Source of the DNA: Pseudomonas sp. BGI-2
GTDB taxonomy: Bacteria > Pseudomonadota > Gammaproteobacteria > Pseudomonadales > Pseudomonadaceae
Assembly (NCBI RefSeq): GCF_004310295.1
Contig: NZ_SISB01000002.1
Coordinates: 124,001-188,000 of the forward strand
DNA length: 64,000 nucleotides
Direction of reading: 5' to 3'
Position numbers and translations under genes: made by a program. Each line of letters begins with the position of its first letter. Within the stretch, counting starts at the first letter, position 1. Under the pieces are notes generated by a model. That model did not search any database. It saw only the letters and a list, made by a program, of their open reading frames with translations, and was not told the DNA's origin. Shown here in pieces: positions 28,103 to 37,812 of this stretch.

Positions 28103-29377
28103 TCAGTCCATCGTGCCGTAACGCTTCATCGCCTCGATCGCCAATCCGCTGCCGATGCTGCCAAAGATGTTCCCTTCCACATGCCGCGCATTCGGCAACA
28201 TCGCCGACACACTGTTGCGCAGCGCCGGAATCCCGCTGGAGCCGCCGGTGAAGAACACCGTGTCGACCTGATCGACGCGCACGTTGGCGTCGTTCAGCAA
28301 TTGCGTGACACTGTTGCGCACGCGCTCCAGCAGGTTGTCGATGGCCGATTCGAACAGCGCCCGGCTCAGCTCTACGCTCAAACCCGGCTCGATGCGGTCC
28401 AGCGGCACGTGGCGGCTGTCGGCGTGGGTTAGCTGGATCTTGGTTTCTTCCACTTCCATGGCCAGCCAGTGGCCGGCGCGCTGGTCGATCAGCTTGAACA
28501 GACGATCGATGCCACCCGTGTCTTCGATGTCGTAACGCATGCTGCCCAGGGCCAGGGTCGACTTCTGCGAGTACACCGAGTTGATGGTGTGCCAGGTCGC
28601 CAGGTTCATGTGGTGGCTGGTCGGCATGTAGGCGCCGCTCTTCATGCGGCTGCCGTAACCGAACAGCGGCATCAGGCCTTGCAGGCTCAGCTGCTTGTCA
28701 AAGTCGGTCCCACCGATGTGCACGCCGCCGGTGGCGAGGATGTCATCGTGACGGTTGTCGTGGGTGCGACGCTCGGGAGACAGGCGCACCAACGAGAAGT
28801 CGGACGTACCACCGCCGATGTCGACAATCAGTACCAGCTCTTCCTTTTCGATGGTCGACTCGTAGTCGAATGCCGCTGCAATCGGCTCGTACTGGAACGA
28901 CACATCCTTGAAGCCGATGGCTCGCGCCACGTCCACCAAGGTGTTCTCGGCTTCCTGGTCGGCCATTTCGTCGTCATCGACGAAGAACACCGGACGACCC
29001 AGCACCACTTCATCGAACTCCCGACCGGCGGCGGTCTCGGCACGCTTTTTCAGCTGACCGATAAACAGACCGAGCAGGTCCTTGAACGGCATTGCCGTGC
29101 CGAGGACGCTGGTGTCGTGCTTGATCAGCTTGGAACCCAGCAGGCTCTTGAGCGAGCGCATCAACCGGCCTTCATAGCCTTCCAGGTACTCGTGCAGCGC
29201 CAGCCGGCCGTACACCGGGCGGCGTTCTTCCATATTGAAGAAGACCACCGAGGGCAGAGTGATCTTGTCGTCCTCCAGCGCGATCAGCGTTTCCATGCCG
29301 GGGCGCAACCAGCCGACGGTGGAGTTGGACGTGCCGAAGTCGATACCACAGGCACGGGCTGGAGATGCGTTTTTCAT
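28103..29377 (-). CDS. yegD: Hsp70-family chaperone, YegD-like
   Basis: A 424-residue actin-fold ATPase. The phosphate-1 motif is ACGIDFGTSNSTVGW, the phosphate-2 motif VLIVDIGGGTSDFSLVRL, and the adenosine motif VFFTGGSSGIPALRNSV. The C-terminal substrate-binding domain of DnaK is absent, as usual in YegD. It is thought to be an atypical Hsp70; its client is unknown. It is divergent from cbpA, whose product is a J-domain co-chaperone, which makes a functional link plausible but unproven. Confidence 0.92.
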   Translation of the reverse strand: MKNASPARACGIDFGTSNSTVGWLRPGMETLIALEDDKITLPSVVFFNMEERRPVYGRLALHEYLEGYEGRLMRSLKSLLGSKLIKHDTSVLGTAMPFKDLLGLFIGQLKKRAETAAGREFDEVVLGRPVFFVDDDEMADQEAENTLVDVARAIGFKDVSFQYEPIAAAFDYESTIEKEELVLIVDIGGGTSDFSLVRLSPERRTHDNRHDDILATGGVHIGGTDFDKQLSLQGLMPLFGYGSRMKSGAYMPTSHHMNLATWHTINSVYSQKSTLALGSMRYDIEDTGGIDRLFKLIDQRAGHWLAMEVEETKIQLTHADSRHVPLDRIEPGLSVELSRALFESAIDNLLERVRNSVTQLLNDANVRVDQVDTVFFTGGSSGIPALRNSVSAMLPNARHVEGNIFGSIGSGLAIEAMKRYGTMD

Positions 29378-29674
29378 GTCTTTCGAATTCCGGTTAAAAA
29401 ACGGCCGCGCAGTGTATGTCAGTGCGGCGAATATTCGAAGGCCGACTATCCGCTAAATCTCAGCTATTAACGCCTTGAAAGACTATCCTTTGCCCCAAAC
29501 TTGTCTGCATTGGGCCTGGCAGCCACAGGACGGTCGCAAGAACCGCCCGCCGCTGCCGATAAACTTCTGATGCGCTGCCCGGTCAACAACTTGAGATCGG
29601 TCAACCTGGCGGCTGGCAATGAGCGCAGACTGCCGGTGGCGGCGCGATATCGATAACGGATGGTGATTCCCTCG

Positions 29675-30625
29675 ATGGACTTCAAAGACTATTACAAGAT
29701 TCTCGGTGTGGAGCCGACGGCTGACGATAAGGCGATCAAGGCCGCCTATCGCAAGCTGGCGCGCAAATACCACCCGGACGTCAGCAAGGAAAAGGACGCC
29801 GAGTCCAAGTTCAAGGACGCCTCGGAAGCCTATGAAGCGCTGAAAAGCGCCGACAAGCGCGCCGAATACGACGACTTGCGCAAATACGGCCAGCACGGCC
29901 AACCGTTCCAGGGGCCGCCGGGTTGGCAGGGTCGTGGTGGCGGTGGTTTTGGTGGTGGCGGTCAGGACACGGGCGATTTTTCGGACTTTTTCAGTTCGAT
30001 CTTCGGCAACCGTGGCCCGGGCTTTGGTGGTGGACAGTCGGGACGCAGCGCCGGACGTCGAGGGCAAGACGTGGAAATGGAATTAGCGGTTTTTCTGGAA
30101 GAAACTCTCTCGAACGAGTCGAAGAAGGTCACCTTCCAGGTGCCGCAGTACAACGCTGCCGGCCAACACGTCAGCAACACCAGCAAAAGCCTGAACGTTA
30201 AAATCCCCGCCGGCGTGACCGACGGCGAGCGCATCCGCCTCAAGGGCCAGGGTGCGCCGGGTGTCGGTGGCGGCGCTAATGGTGACTTGTTCCTGATCAT
30301 TCGCTTTGCGCCGCACCCCAAGTTTGACGTCGAAGGCGAGAACCTGATCATTACCTTGCCGCTGGCTCCATGGGAGTTGGCGCTGGGTACCGAAGTGGCA
30401 GTGCCTACACTGACAGGCAAGATCAACCTCAAGGTGCCGGCCGGCAGCCAGAATGGCCAGCGTATGCGCGCCAAGGGGCACGGTCTGCTGAACAAGGCGG
30501 GCGAGCGTGGCTACCTGTTCGTGCAATTGAAGGCGGTCATGCCCAAGACCTCGAGCGACGAGGTCAAGGCGCTGTGGCAGGAACTGGCGAAAAAAGCCGC
30601 TTTCGACCCGAGAGAAAATTTCTGA
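29675..30625 (+). CDS. cbpA: Curved DNA-binding protein / DnaJ-class co-chaperone CbpA
   Basis: A 316-residue protein with an N-terminal J-domain ([34 protein letters not shown] motif near residue 34), a Gly/Phe-rich linker ([11 protein letters not shown]), and two DnaJ C-terminal beta domains with no zinc finger, as in CbpA. It stimulates DnaK and binds curved DNA in stationary phase. The ATG at 29675 (MDFKDYY) is the family start. It is followed after 23 bases by cbpM. Confidence 0.95.
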   Translation: MDFKDYYKILGVEPTADDKAIKAAYRKLARKYHPDVSKEKDAESKFKDASEAYEALKSADKRAEYDDLRKYGQHGQPFQGPPGWQGRGGGGFGGGGQDTGDFSDFFSSIFGNRGPGFGGGQSGRSAGRRGQDVEMELAVFLEETLSNESKKVTFQVPQYNAAGQHVSNTSKSLNVKIPAGVTDGERIRLKGQGAPGVGGGANGDLFLIIRFAPHPKFDVEGENLIITLPLAPWELALGTEVAVPTLTGKINLKVPAGSQNGQRMRAKGHGLLNKAGERGYLFVQLKAVMPKTSSDEVKALWQELAKKAAFDPRENF

Positions 30626-30648
30626 TCCAAGAGACGGAGTAGCCGATC

Positions 30649-30954
30649 ATGAGCAACCCCCTGATCGTTCAACTGGACATGGCAGAATTCTGTGAGGCGA
30701 CCGACCTGTCGGACGTCTACGTGATCGAAATCGTCGAGCACGGCATCCTCGAACCTCAGGGCACGCAGCCCAAGGATTGGCGTTTCAACGATTATGAGCT
30801 GGCACTGGCCAAGCGCGCCGCGAAGCTGCGTCGCGAACTGGAACTGGAGTGGGAAGGCGTCGCCCTGGCGCTGGACCTGCTTGAGGAGGTCCAGCAACTG
30901 CGGGCCGAGAATCGCATGCTCAAGCAGCGGTTGGGGCGGTTGGTGGTTGAGTAG
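30649..30954 (+). CDS. cbpM: Chaperone modulatory protein CbpM
   Basis: A 101-residue MerR-like helix-turn-helix protein. FCEATDLSDVYVIEIVEHGILEPQG, WRFNDYELALAKRAAKLRRELE and a C-terminal coiled region (LLEEVQQLRAENRMLKQRL) are typical of CbpM. It binds the J-domain of CbpA and inhibits both its co-chaperone and DNA-binding functions. It is co-transcribed with cbpA. Confidence 0.93.
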   Translation: MSNPLIVQLDMAEFCEATDLSDVYVIEIVEHGILEPQGTQPKDWRFNDYELALAKRAAKLRRELELEWEGVALALDLLEEVQQLRAENRMLKQRLGRLVVE

Positions 30955-30989
30955 CTGACCTGATGGTTTTGCGTTGCCTGATATGGCCC

Positions 30990-31070
30990 CTTCGCGAGCA
31001 AGCCCGCTCCCACATTCGACCGTATTCCATCTGAAGGAACTCGGTTAATTGTGGGAGCGGGCTTGCTCCG
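30990..31070. repeat. REP pair, right arm altered
   Basis: Left arm at 30990-31015 and right arm at 31051-31070. The right arm is interrupted after GGGCTTGCTC by GGGCGGCGTTCCGACGAAG, a piece resembling the insertion seen in other REPs here. Confidence 0.85.
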
Positions 31071-31111
31071 GGCGGCGTTCCGACGAAGAACGATGACGCG
31101 GTCTCAAGCCG

Positions 31112-32239
31112 TCATACCTTCCGGGGCAACACCACGGTAAACATCGTGCCATCAGCCTCACTGGAGCTGACCTCAATCGTCCCACCGTGCGCATCCACCA
31201 CTTCCTTGACGATAAACAACCCCAGGCCAAGGCTGGTGGATGGCTGGCCGAGCTCTTCGTCAACGCTGCGCACCATCGGATCGAAAATCGTGCCAATCGC
31301 GTCTTCGGAAATCGGAACGCCGTAGTTATGCACCGTGAGGCGAACCGTGTCTGGCTCGCCTGTAAGGGTCACCGTTACGTCACGTTTGTTCAATCCATGC
31401 TGCAACGCGTTGCCGATCAAGTTCTGCAACAGTTGACCTACCCGCCCGGCATCCCAGTTACCTCGGGTATCTCCCACTACGTTGACGGTCGGATCGCATT
31501 CCGGGTTACCGGCACAGGCTTCGGCAATCGCCGCATGGGCGGCATCGGCCAGGTCCATGGGCGCCGGTTCGATCGGCAGGCTTTTACCCAGGCGACTGCG
31601 CACCAGCTCCAGCAAATCGCTGACCATCACCGCCATGTGCCGCGCGCCCTGCTTGATATTGATCGCGCAGGCCAGTGCATCGCCTTCAAGCGTTACTTTG
31701 CGCATCAGCAATTCGGTGGACATGCTCACCGCTTGCAACGGTGCCCGCAGGTCATGCCCGAGTATTGCCAGAAAGATATCCCGCGAACGATTGACCTGCT
31801 CGGCGTAGGCCGCAGTGGATTCGGCGAGTGCTTCGTCAATGGCTTCGTTGAAACGGATCATGTCCTGGAAATAGGCCAGGTCCGGTGATTCCAGGCTGGC
31901 GACCCACAAACGGATGACACACGCGCGCAAATGACGGAACTCCGACGTCATCTGCACCAGATCAAACCCCGCGGTATGCCGCAACTCGCCATGACTGGCG
32001 GCGGCCTCGTCCAGGCTCGGGGTTTTTTCCGGGCCTTCGCCCTTGGCCTTGGCCATCTGTTCGCTGGAGGTTTGCGCGGTGGTCATGTCTCGCGCCGCGG
32101 CCAGCAAAATGGCCTTGGCGTGATCGCGCAAGGCGACCCTGTCCATGTGCTCGGCCGCCGGGGTGATGGTGCTGGCGAACTGCTCCCATTCATCGACGAT
32201 ACGGTCCACGTGTTGCCTGATGAATTCGGGTAGGCGCAT
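31112..32239 (-). CDS. Sensor histidine kinase with RsbRD-like N-terminus
   Basis: A 375-residue soluble kinase. The first 160 residues are helical and resemble the RsbRD/RsbR N-terminal sensory domain (LPEFIRQHVDRIVDEWEQFA). The H-box is FLAILGHDLRAPLQAVSM, the N-box LLQNLIGNALQHG, and the G-boxes are in STSLGLGLFIVKEVVDAHGG. No membrane segment and no receiver domain are present, and no response regulator gene is next to it, so it is an orphan kinase of unknown output. Confidence 0.88.
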   Translation of the reverse strand: MRLPEFIRQHVDRIVDEWEQFASTITPAAEHMDRVALRDHAKAILLAAARDMTTAQTSSEQMAKAKGEGPEKTPSLDEAAASHGELRHTAGFDLVQMTSEFRHLRACVIRLWVASLESPDLAYFQDMIRFNEAIDEALAESTAAYAEQVNRSRDIFLAILGHDLRAPLQAVSMSTELLMRKVTLEGDALACAINIKQGARHMAVMVSDLLELVRSRLGKSLPIEPAPMDLADAAHAAIAEACAGNPECDPTVNVVGDTRGNWDAGRVGQLLQNLIGNALQHGLNKRDVTVTLTGEPDTVRLTVHNYGVPISEDAIGTIFDPMVRSVDEELGQPSTSLGLGLFIVKEVVDAHGGTIEVSSSEADGTMFTVVLPRKV

Positions 32240-32475
32240 GGCCGGTTTCCTGATGGGAAGTCTGGCGCATCTTAGCCCCTTTGCTGCCCGCTAAAAACTA
32301 CCATTGCGCGGTGGGGCTCTTTTGGCTGCGTTCGGGTGGTATTTACCTGTTTTTCAGATTCTGAAATCGAATGCGTTCTCGATGTATTCCTGATTTCAGC
32401 ACTGTTTTTTGATCTTTTGTTTTTGCAGCCAATCAATAATCTGGTCGCTCCTTTCATCGCATAAGGATTTGCGAA

Positions 32476-35400
32476 ATGAACGAGCATTCGGATACTCCGG
32501 CGTTACAGATAATTACCGGGTATGTAGGAGCAGAGGGCGCGCGCGATGTTTATCGTGATTATCTTCTGAGCAAACTGCCCACGCCGATAAAAGACGCACC
32601 CGCCTCGCGCCTTGTCGCATTGGCCCATTCGAAACCGGAATTTCCTGAATGGTATTTGAATTCAAGCGCCATTGATCGCCAGTACCTCAAGGCGTTGATT
32701 GACGAGCACTGGCGCGTCCAGGGTTCATTGGACGATACGCTGGAGAATGTGCAGCAAAACATTCATGCCTTTGCCGAGCCCTTGCTTGTTCAGGCATTGA
32801 AAGAGCAATTGAATCTGGAACTGGACGTCAACGCGACGCTGATTCGACTGTACATCCCGGCCAAACTGGCTATTGGCATCGATACCAATGCCAGTCGACT
32901 CAGACAGTCCTCATTACTGGAAGCTGCATTGCATAATTTTGAACAGCCCGAAACGCAGGAGGGCGCGTTTCGCGAGGGTTCAGGCATCTTCATCAGGGGT
33001 AACGAAAATGAACTTCAGCGACATGCGCTGACGGTTGGAAGATTTGCTGCCCTGTGTCGGGCGCTCGATATCGGTGCGCAATATCAGCAGCACATCAAGG
33101 CATTACTGGAACCCGAAGAGGCCGCAGGCAAAGCGACAGTTGTGCGGCAATGTACGGTCAGTGAAAAAGCCGCTTTCAATGAGTCGGCGCTTATCGCTTA
33201 TCTGAAAAAAGACATCACTTCCCATGGCTACGGGAAACTTCGGCAGATTCGTGACAATGAACCAGGCATTTTGATGGGGCGCCGTCCCTTGCAATGCCAT
33301 CGGCTTTCGATCATGGGTTTCAGGCTGGCCGGAATTGTGTTGTTCAGCGCTGTAGCAGACCCTTCTAAAATCAAAAGAATTTACGACGATCTCATTCCAC
33401 AGCATCAACGAACAATGCTGGATTGGTCGCGCCGTCTGACCCTGCTCCCGGGACAGGAGTTTGAACAGTTCAAGTTGCTCGAGGCGTTTTTCGCCAATGG
33501 CCCCAGTGGTCTCGTCGACGCCATGTTGCAAAAGAATGATGTTTATCAACAAAGTCGTCTCGACGGGACGTTGATTGTGTATGTCCCCGATGATCCTGAG
33601 CATCCCTTCAAAGAGTACGCGTCCTTCACTGATTTCATGAAAGAACTGACGGGCCAGTTGCGCTCACCCAGCTATCAAGAGTTTTTCAGCCGTTTTGTGG
33701 CGCAAAAAGACAAGGGCAGATTTTTTGCCCGGGTTCGCGAGCGCCTCTCGACGTACACCTGGCAACAGCGTGTACCCCTGGACATGGGGCCGTGGTGGCG
33801 AGAAGCCGCGGTCGAGAACCCCGATCCAGAGCCTGTCACTAATATCATCCCCGGCGATCTTTGGCTGCAAATGGGCCAGTGGCGCAGGGCGAAAGCGATT
33901 GCAGATGCGCGGCAAATCGCCGTGCCGACCGGCGATGAAGACGCCACCACCCGCTGGAATCGCCTGAACAGTTACCTGAACATCGGCTGGAACGTGTTCA
34001 ACTTTGGCGCCATGTTGGTTCCCTACCTGGGCGAAGCGATGCTGGCCATTATGGTCGGGCAGATGCTCTTCGAAACCATGGAAGGCATCGAAGACTGGAG
34101 CAAGGGCGACAAGGAAGAAGCGGCGGCCCACCTTACCGGTGTCATGGTCAATTTCGCGCAGTTGGCAATCATGGCGGCCGGGCATGTCTTGCCCTCCGGT
34201 GCGGCTGCGTCTGTCAAACCATCGGCTTTTATCGACCAGTTGAAAAAGGTTGAGCGGCCTGACGGCAAGACGCGTCTGTGGAACCCGGACCTTTCGCCCT
34301 ACGCGCACGACGTGGCGTTGCCCAATGAGGCGAAGCCGAACGAGCTGGGGCTGTTCCGGCACAGCGAAAAAGACATCCTCAAGCATGAAGACAAACACTT
34401 CGAAGTCATAAGTGATCCAGGCACTGGCCAGCCACGTTTGCGTCATCCGAACCGGCCGCAGGCTTATCAACCGAAACTGGAGCACAGCGGTGCCGGCGTG
34501 TGGAAGACAGAACTCGACCGCCCCCTCGAGTGGGACAAAACCACACTCATGCGGCGCATGGGGCCGACGGTCGAGGGTTTTCCCGATAACACGCTGGAGC
34601 AGATTCGTCTGGTCAGTGGACTGGAGGAGGACGAATTGCGCAGGTTGCATGTCGTCGGCGATCCGCCGCCAGCGTTGCTGAACGACACCATCGAGCGCTT
34701 CAGGATCTGGGCTGATGTGCAAAAGCTGCCCGGGCAGATAAGGCTCAATGAGGTGCCGGAAGCGTTCATCGAGCAGGTGCCCCGGTTGCTGGTTGAACTA
34801 CCGAGATGGCCCGAGCAAAAAAGTATCGAACTCGTTGATGGCGCCGGGCACGGGGGAAGCTCAATAAAGTTTGGCAACATCGATGCGTTGCCGGCCAACA
34901 CGCTGAAGGTAAGCCGTGCCGAGGTCCGTGCAGGAAAACTGCCAGAGCTTGCCGTGAAGTTTGCGAACGAGACCGACATCCACGCGATGCTCGGGCAGGG
35001 CATTTCAACTGACGCGAAAATCCGCATCGATGCCTTGAAAAACCAGCTTGCCGGGCGGGCAGGTATCCGGCGCGGGCCTCTGTTTGACGCGCTAAATCGT
35101 CGTCTGCAACAGACCAACAACCCGCAAGTGCTGGTGCTCCAGGACGCGTTCAGCGGACTCCCCACGGCGATTGCCCGGGAGTTGCTGGCCGACATCGAAC
35201 CGCAAGACCTGGCGAACATCACCGAACCGTCACGCATCCCTTTGCAGCTCAAGGAACGTGTGAGAGTCACCTTACAGGCGATACGAACCGCGCGCGCTTA
35301 TGAAGGGCTGTTCCTCGATTCGGTGTACGGAGTGGACACCGAACGGCTGGCGTTGCACTCGTTGCAAGCATTGCCCCACTGGCCCGAAAACGTTCGGATC

Positions 35401-37764
35401 GAAATCCGCGAATACTCATTCGACGGACCGTTGCGCAACAGCGTCGGCCCGGCAGATGCTGCCCAGCGCAGAATCCTGGTCAGCGAGGACGGTCAGTACC
35501 AGGCACGCGATGCCGATGATCTTCATTTGCACGGCGCCGATAATCTTTACGCCTCGGTGTTGCATGCCCTGCCTGATGCCGAACGAAACGCGCTGGGGTA
35601 TCACATCAATCAAGGCGCCACGCTCAAGCACGCCATTCAAAAAGCGCCGTTGCCACGAGACACGTTCAGTGCCCTTCTCGCGGATAACCCTATACGCAAG
35701 CCGACGTACGACCCTGCCACGATGCGTCTACGTGGCGGCATGCGCGGGGTTTCGCAGGGGGTGCGTCAAGTCACCGGGGCAATGACGCCGCAAGAGCGAG
35801 TCCGTGTCGTGCGTCCCGGATGGACGGAGGACGAGGCCTTGGCTTATTTGCAGGCGGGTGGAAGCGACGTCAGTCTGGAGCAGAGGGCGAGCGCACTCGA
35901 AGCGGAGTTCGATCGGCTCAACGCCAATTTTCAACGCTGGCTGAACTCGCCGACCGCAGCGTTTCGCTTCACGCCTGCGGGCATCGCCGAATGGCAGTCC
36001 AGAAACGCGTTATACAAAGCGGTCAGGGAGTGCTGGCAGCACACCGGGTTGCGCGATGTGGATTCGTTCGGCGATTTGCAAGGCGCTGTGCTCGACCTGG
36101 AAAACTTTCCGCTGGGGCGTCATCTGGGCACCCTGCCCGCACTGGAGGGTAATTTCGATCACGTCACCCGCCTCAATCTGAACCGGACTCAACTGACCGA
36201 TGCGCATGTTTCCTTCCTCGATCATTTCCCCCGTTTGCGTTCGCTCAACGTCAACGGCAATGCGCTCACCCGGTTTCCTCGTCCCGTCAGTTGGATGCGC
36301 AAACTGACAGAGTTGTCCCTGCGAGGAAACCGTATCGTTCTGGATGCGCGAGGGATAGCTGACCTGCGCAACCTGATACGGCTCGAGAGCCTGGATTTGC
36401 TCGGCAATCCTCTGGGGCAAGTCCCGGATATTGGCAGCATGATGATGCTACATACGCTGATCCTGGCGGACACGGGCATTCCTACCTGGCCGGATGGGTT
36501 GTTCGCACAACCGCGGTTTCGGCATTTTTACCTGGATTTGCAGGGTAACGAAATCACGCAGATCCCGACGGTGCCCCGAGGGTCCGTCCAGGCAGAACTG
36601 CTGGCCCGCACGGTGTTGAACCGGGAACCGCAGTGGTTGGCGGAGTCCAATCTGCAGTTGCTCAGGGAGTACATCGAATCCGTCGGTATGGACCCGGACC
36701 GTCCGTATCCGCCTCGTGGCGTGCGCGACAGTCTCGACTGGGAGGCCGGCTTGACCCGGCCGGAGTGGGTGGCGAAACAAAAGGTCTGGAACAGCGTCGA
36801 GGATGAGATCGGCTCGGTCGGGTTTTTCAATGAAATTCGTAAACTCACCGAGTCGGGGCATTTCAAGCGCGACCCTGGGTTCCGTGTCGATGTAACTGCC
36901 AAGGTCTGGCGAATGCTCGAGGCCATGGCCAAAAATACCGAGCTGCGCCAAAAACTCTTCACGATGTCCACCGTGCCCACGGCGTGCGTCGATGCCGGCG
37001 CGCAGCTGTTCAACGCCATGGGGATGGAGGTGCTGATTCATGAGGCCTATGAACTGGCAAATCCCGCGTTGGTCGAGGGTGAGCTGGTGTCGCTGGCGCG
37101 GGGCAAGTCACGTCTGGATGAATTGAGCAGGATCGCCCGCAAAACGATTGCCGAGCGCGAGGCGCAGGGCGAGCAGTTCAGGCGCCTTGATGCGACGGGC
37201 GAGGTGACGGGCACGATTGATGAGGTTGAAGTTCACCTGGCATTCATGACGGATCTTGCCGATCAGCTGGATCTGCCCTGGCAGTCTCGGAAAATGCAGT
37301 TCAGAAAGATCGCCGGCGTCACGCCCGCGATGATCGAGTCTGCGTACCGCCGTGTGCTGGACCTTGAGGAAGGTGAGCTGCTCGGTGATTTGCTCATCGA
37401 GCAGCCGTTCTGGTCTTCCTACGTCGAGGGTTCCAACCGAAGTGCTTTCAAAGGCATCAGGCGCCGGATCGATGCCACGACAGAGTTCTACATGGCGTTG
37501 GACGAACGCGCGACCGACACCACGCTTTCCCTTGAGCAAAAGGCTCGGTTGAAGGAAGAACTCCGGGTGCTCGGCGCTGAATTGAACAAGCCGGAAAGCG
37601 CGTTTGCGCCGGGACGGGTCATGACCGAAGCGGAATATGCCGCTGAGTTGAATGTCATCGATGAAGACAAAAAGGCATTGGTCAAAACCCTCACGCAGCA
37701 GGCGATCGACCGGGCAAAACTGCAACGGGAAGAAATCCCTTTTGCCGTGCAGCCGAACACCTGA
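32476..37764 (+). CDS. Giant LRR-NEL E3 ubiquitin ligase-type effector
   Basis: A 1762-residue protein. Residues 1-1090 are the dermonecrotic-toxin-like module shared with the protein at 21918-26303 (ALLVQALKEQ-type, YVPDDPEHPFKEYAS, HPNRPQAYQPKL, LDSVYGVDTERLALHSL, MRLRGG at about 1082) with a hydrophobic patch at 503-541. Leucine-rich repeats follow at about 1225-1365 (VTRLNLNRTQLTD, LRSLNVNGNALTRFP, LTELSLRGNRI). The last 300 residues match NEL-type E3 ligases: the catalytic Cys1504-Val-Asp1506 in TACVDAGAQLFNAMG, then DEVEVHLAFMTDLADQLDLPW. NEL proteins (IpaH, SspH) ubiquitinate host proteins. The ATG at 32476 has AAGGAT upstream. No type III secretion genes or hrp-box are visible. Confidence 0.87.
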   Translation: MNEHSDTPALQIITGYVGAEGARDVYRDYLLSKLPTPIKDAPASRLVALAHSKPEFPEWYLNSSAIDRQYLKALIDEHWRVQGSLDDTLENVQQNIHAFAEPLLVQALKEQLNLELDVNATLIRLYIPAKLAIGIDTNASRLRQSSLLEAALHNFEQPETQEGAFREGSGIFIRGNENELQRHALTVGRFAALCRALDIGAQYQQHIKALLEPEEAAGKATVVRQCTVSEKAAFNESALIAYLKKDITSHGYGKLRQIRDNEPGILMGRRPLQCHRLSIMGFRLAGIVLFSAVADPSKIKRIYDDLIPQHQRTMLDWSRRLTLLPGQEFEQFKLLEAFFANGPSGLVDAMLQKNDVYQQSRLDGTLIVYVPDDPEHPFKEYASFTDFMKELTGQLRSPSYQEFFSRFVAQKDKGRFFARVRERLSTYTWQQRVPLDMGPWWREAAVENPDPEPVTNIIPGDLWLQMGQWRRAKAIADARQIAVPTGDEDATTRWNRLNSYLNIGWNVFNFGAMLVPYLGEAMLAIMVGQMLFETMEGIEDWSKGDKEEAAAHLTGVMVNFAQLAIMAAGHVLPSGAAASVKPSAFIDQLKKVERPDGKTRLWNPDLSPYAHDVALPNEAKPNELGLFRHSEKDILKHEDKHFEVISDPGTGQPRLRHPNRPQAYQPKLEHSGAGVWKTELDRPLEWDKTTLMRRMGPTVEGFPDNTLEQIRLVSGLEEDELRRLHVVGDPPPALLNDTIERFRIWADVQKLPGQIRLNEVPEAFIEQVPRLLVELPRWPEQKSIELVDGAGHGGSSIKFGNIDALPANTLKVSRAEVRAGKLPELAVKFANETDIHAMLGQGISTDAKIRIDALKNQLAGRAGIRRGPLFDALNRRLQQTNNPQVLVLQDAFSGLPTAIARELLADIEPQDLANITEPSRIPLQLKERVRVTLQAIRTARAYEGLFLDSVYGVDTERLALHSLQALPHWPENVRIEIREYSFDGPLRNSVGPADAAQRRILVSEDGQYQARDADDLHLHGADNLYASVLHALPDAERNALGYHINQGATLKHAIQKAPLPRDTFSALLADNPIRKPTYDPATMRLRGGMRGVSQGVRQVTGAMTPQERVRVVRPGWTEDEALAYLQAGGSDVSLEQRASALEAEFDRLNANFQRWLNSPTAAFRFTPAGIAEWQSRNALYKAVRECWQHTGLRDVDSFGDLQGAVLDLENFPLGRHLGTLPALEGNFDHVTRLNLNRTQLTDAHVSFLDHFPRLRSLNVNGNALTRFPRPVSWMRKLTELSLRGNRIVLDARGIADLRNLIRLESLDLLGNPLGQVPDIGSMMMLHTLILADTGIPTWPDGLFAQPRFRHFYLDLQGNEITQIPTVPRGSVQAELLARTVLNREPQWLAESNLQLLREYIESVGMDPDRPYPPRGVRDSLDWEAGLTRPEWVAKQKVWNSVEDEIGSVGFFNEIRKLTESGHFKRDPGFRVDVTAKVWRMLEAMAKNTELRQKLFTMSTVPTACVDAGAQLFNAMGMEVLIHEAYELANPALVEGELVSLARGKSRLDELSRIARKTIAEREAQGEQFRRLDATGEVTGTIDEVEVHLAFMTDLADQLDLPWQSRKMQFRKIAGVTPAMIESAYRRVLDLEEGELLGDLLIEQPFWSSYVEGSNRSAFKGIRRRIDATTEFYMALDERATDTTLSLEQKARLKEELRVLGAELNKPESAFAPGRVMTEAEYAAELNVIDEDKKALVKTLTQQAIDRAKLQREEIPFAVQPNT

Positions 37765-37781
37765 TCGCGGTTGTTTTCCGC

Positions 37782-37805
37782 AGGGGCCTGGCGTGTCAGG
37801 CCCCT
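37782..37805. terminator. Hairpin between convergent effector and ureC genes
   Basis: AGGGGCCTG and CAGGCCCCT form a perfect 9-base stem with a 6-base loop 18 bases after the effector stop and 7 bases beyond the ureC stop. T-runs are poor on both sides, so termination strength is uncertain. Confidence 0.55.
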
Positions 37806-37812
37806 CGAATGA

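Noticed and set aside
28469..29470. 333-residue plus-strand frame
   Set aside because: Antisense shadow of yegD, no start signal and no domain.
32270..32295. TGGCGC...TTGCT resembling a sigma54 promoter
   Set aside because: The spacing between the two boxes is about twice the required five bases.
32240..32475. hrp-box (type III secretion promoter) before the NEL protein gene
   Set aside because: GGAACC-N15/16-CCAC was looked for and not found here or before 21918.
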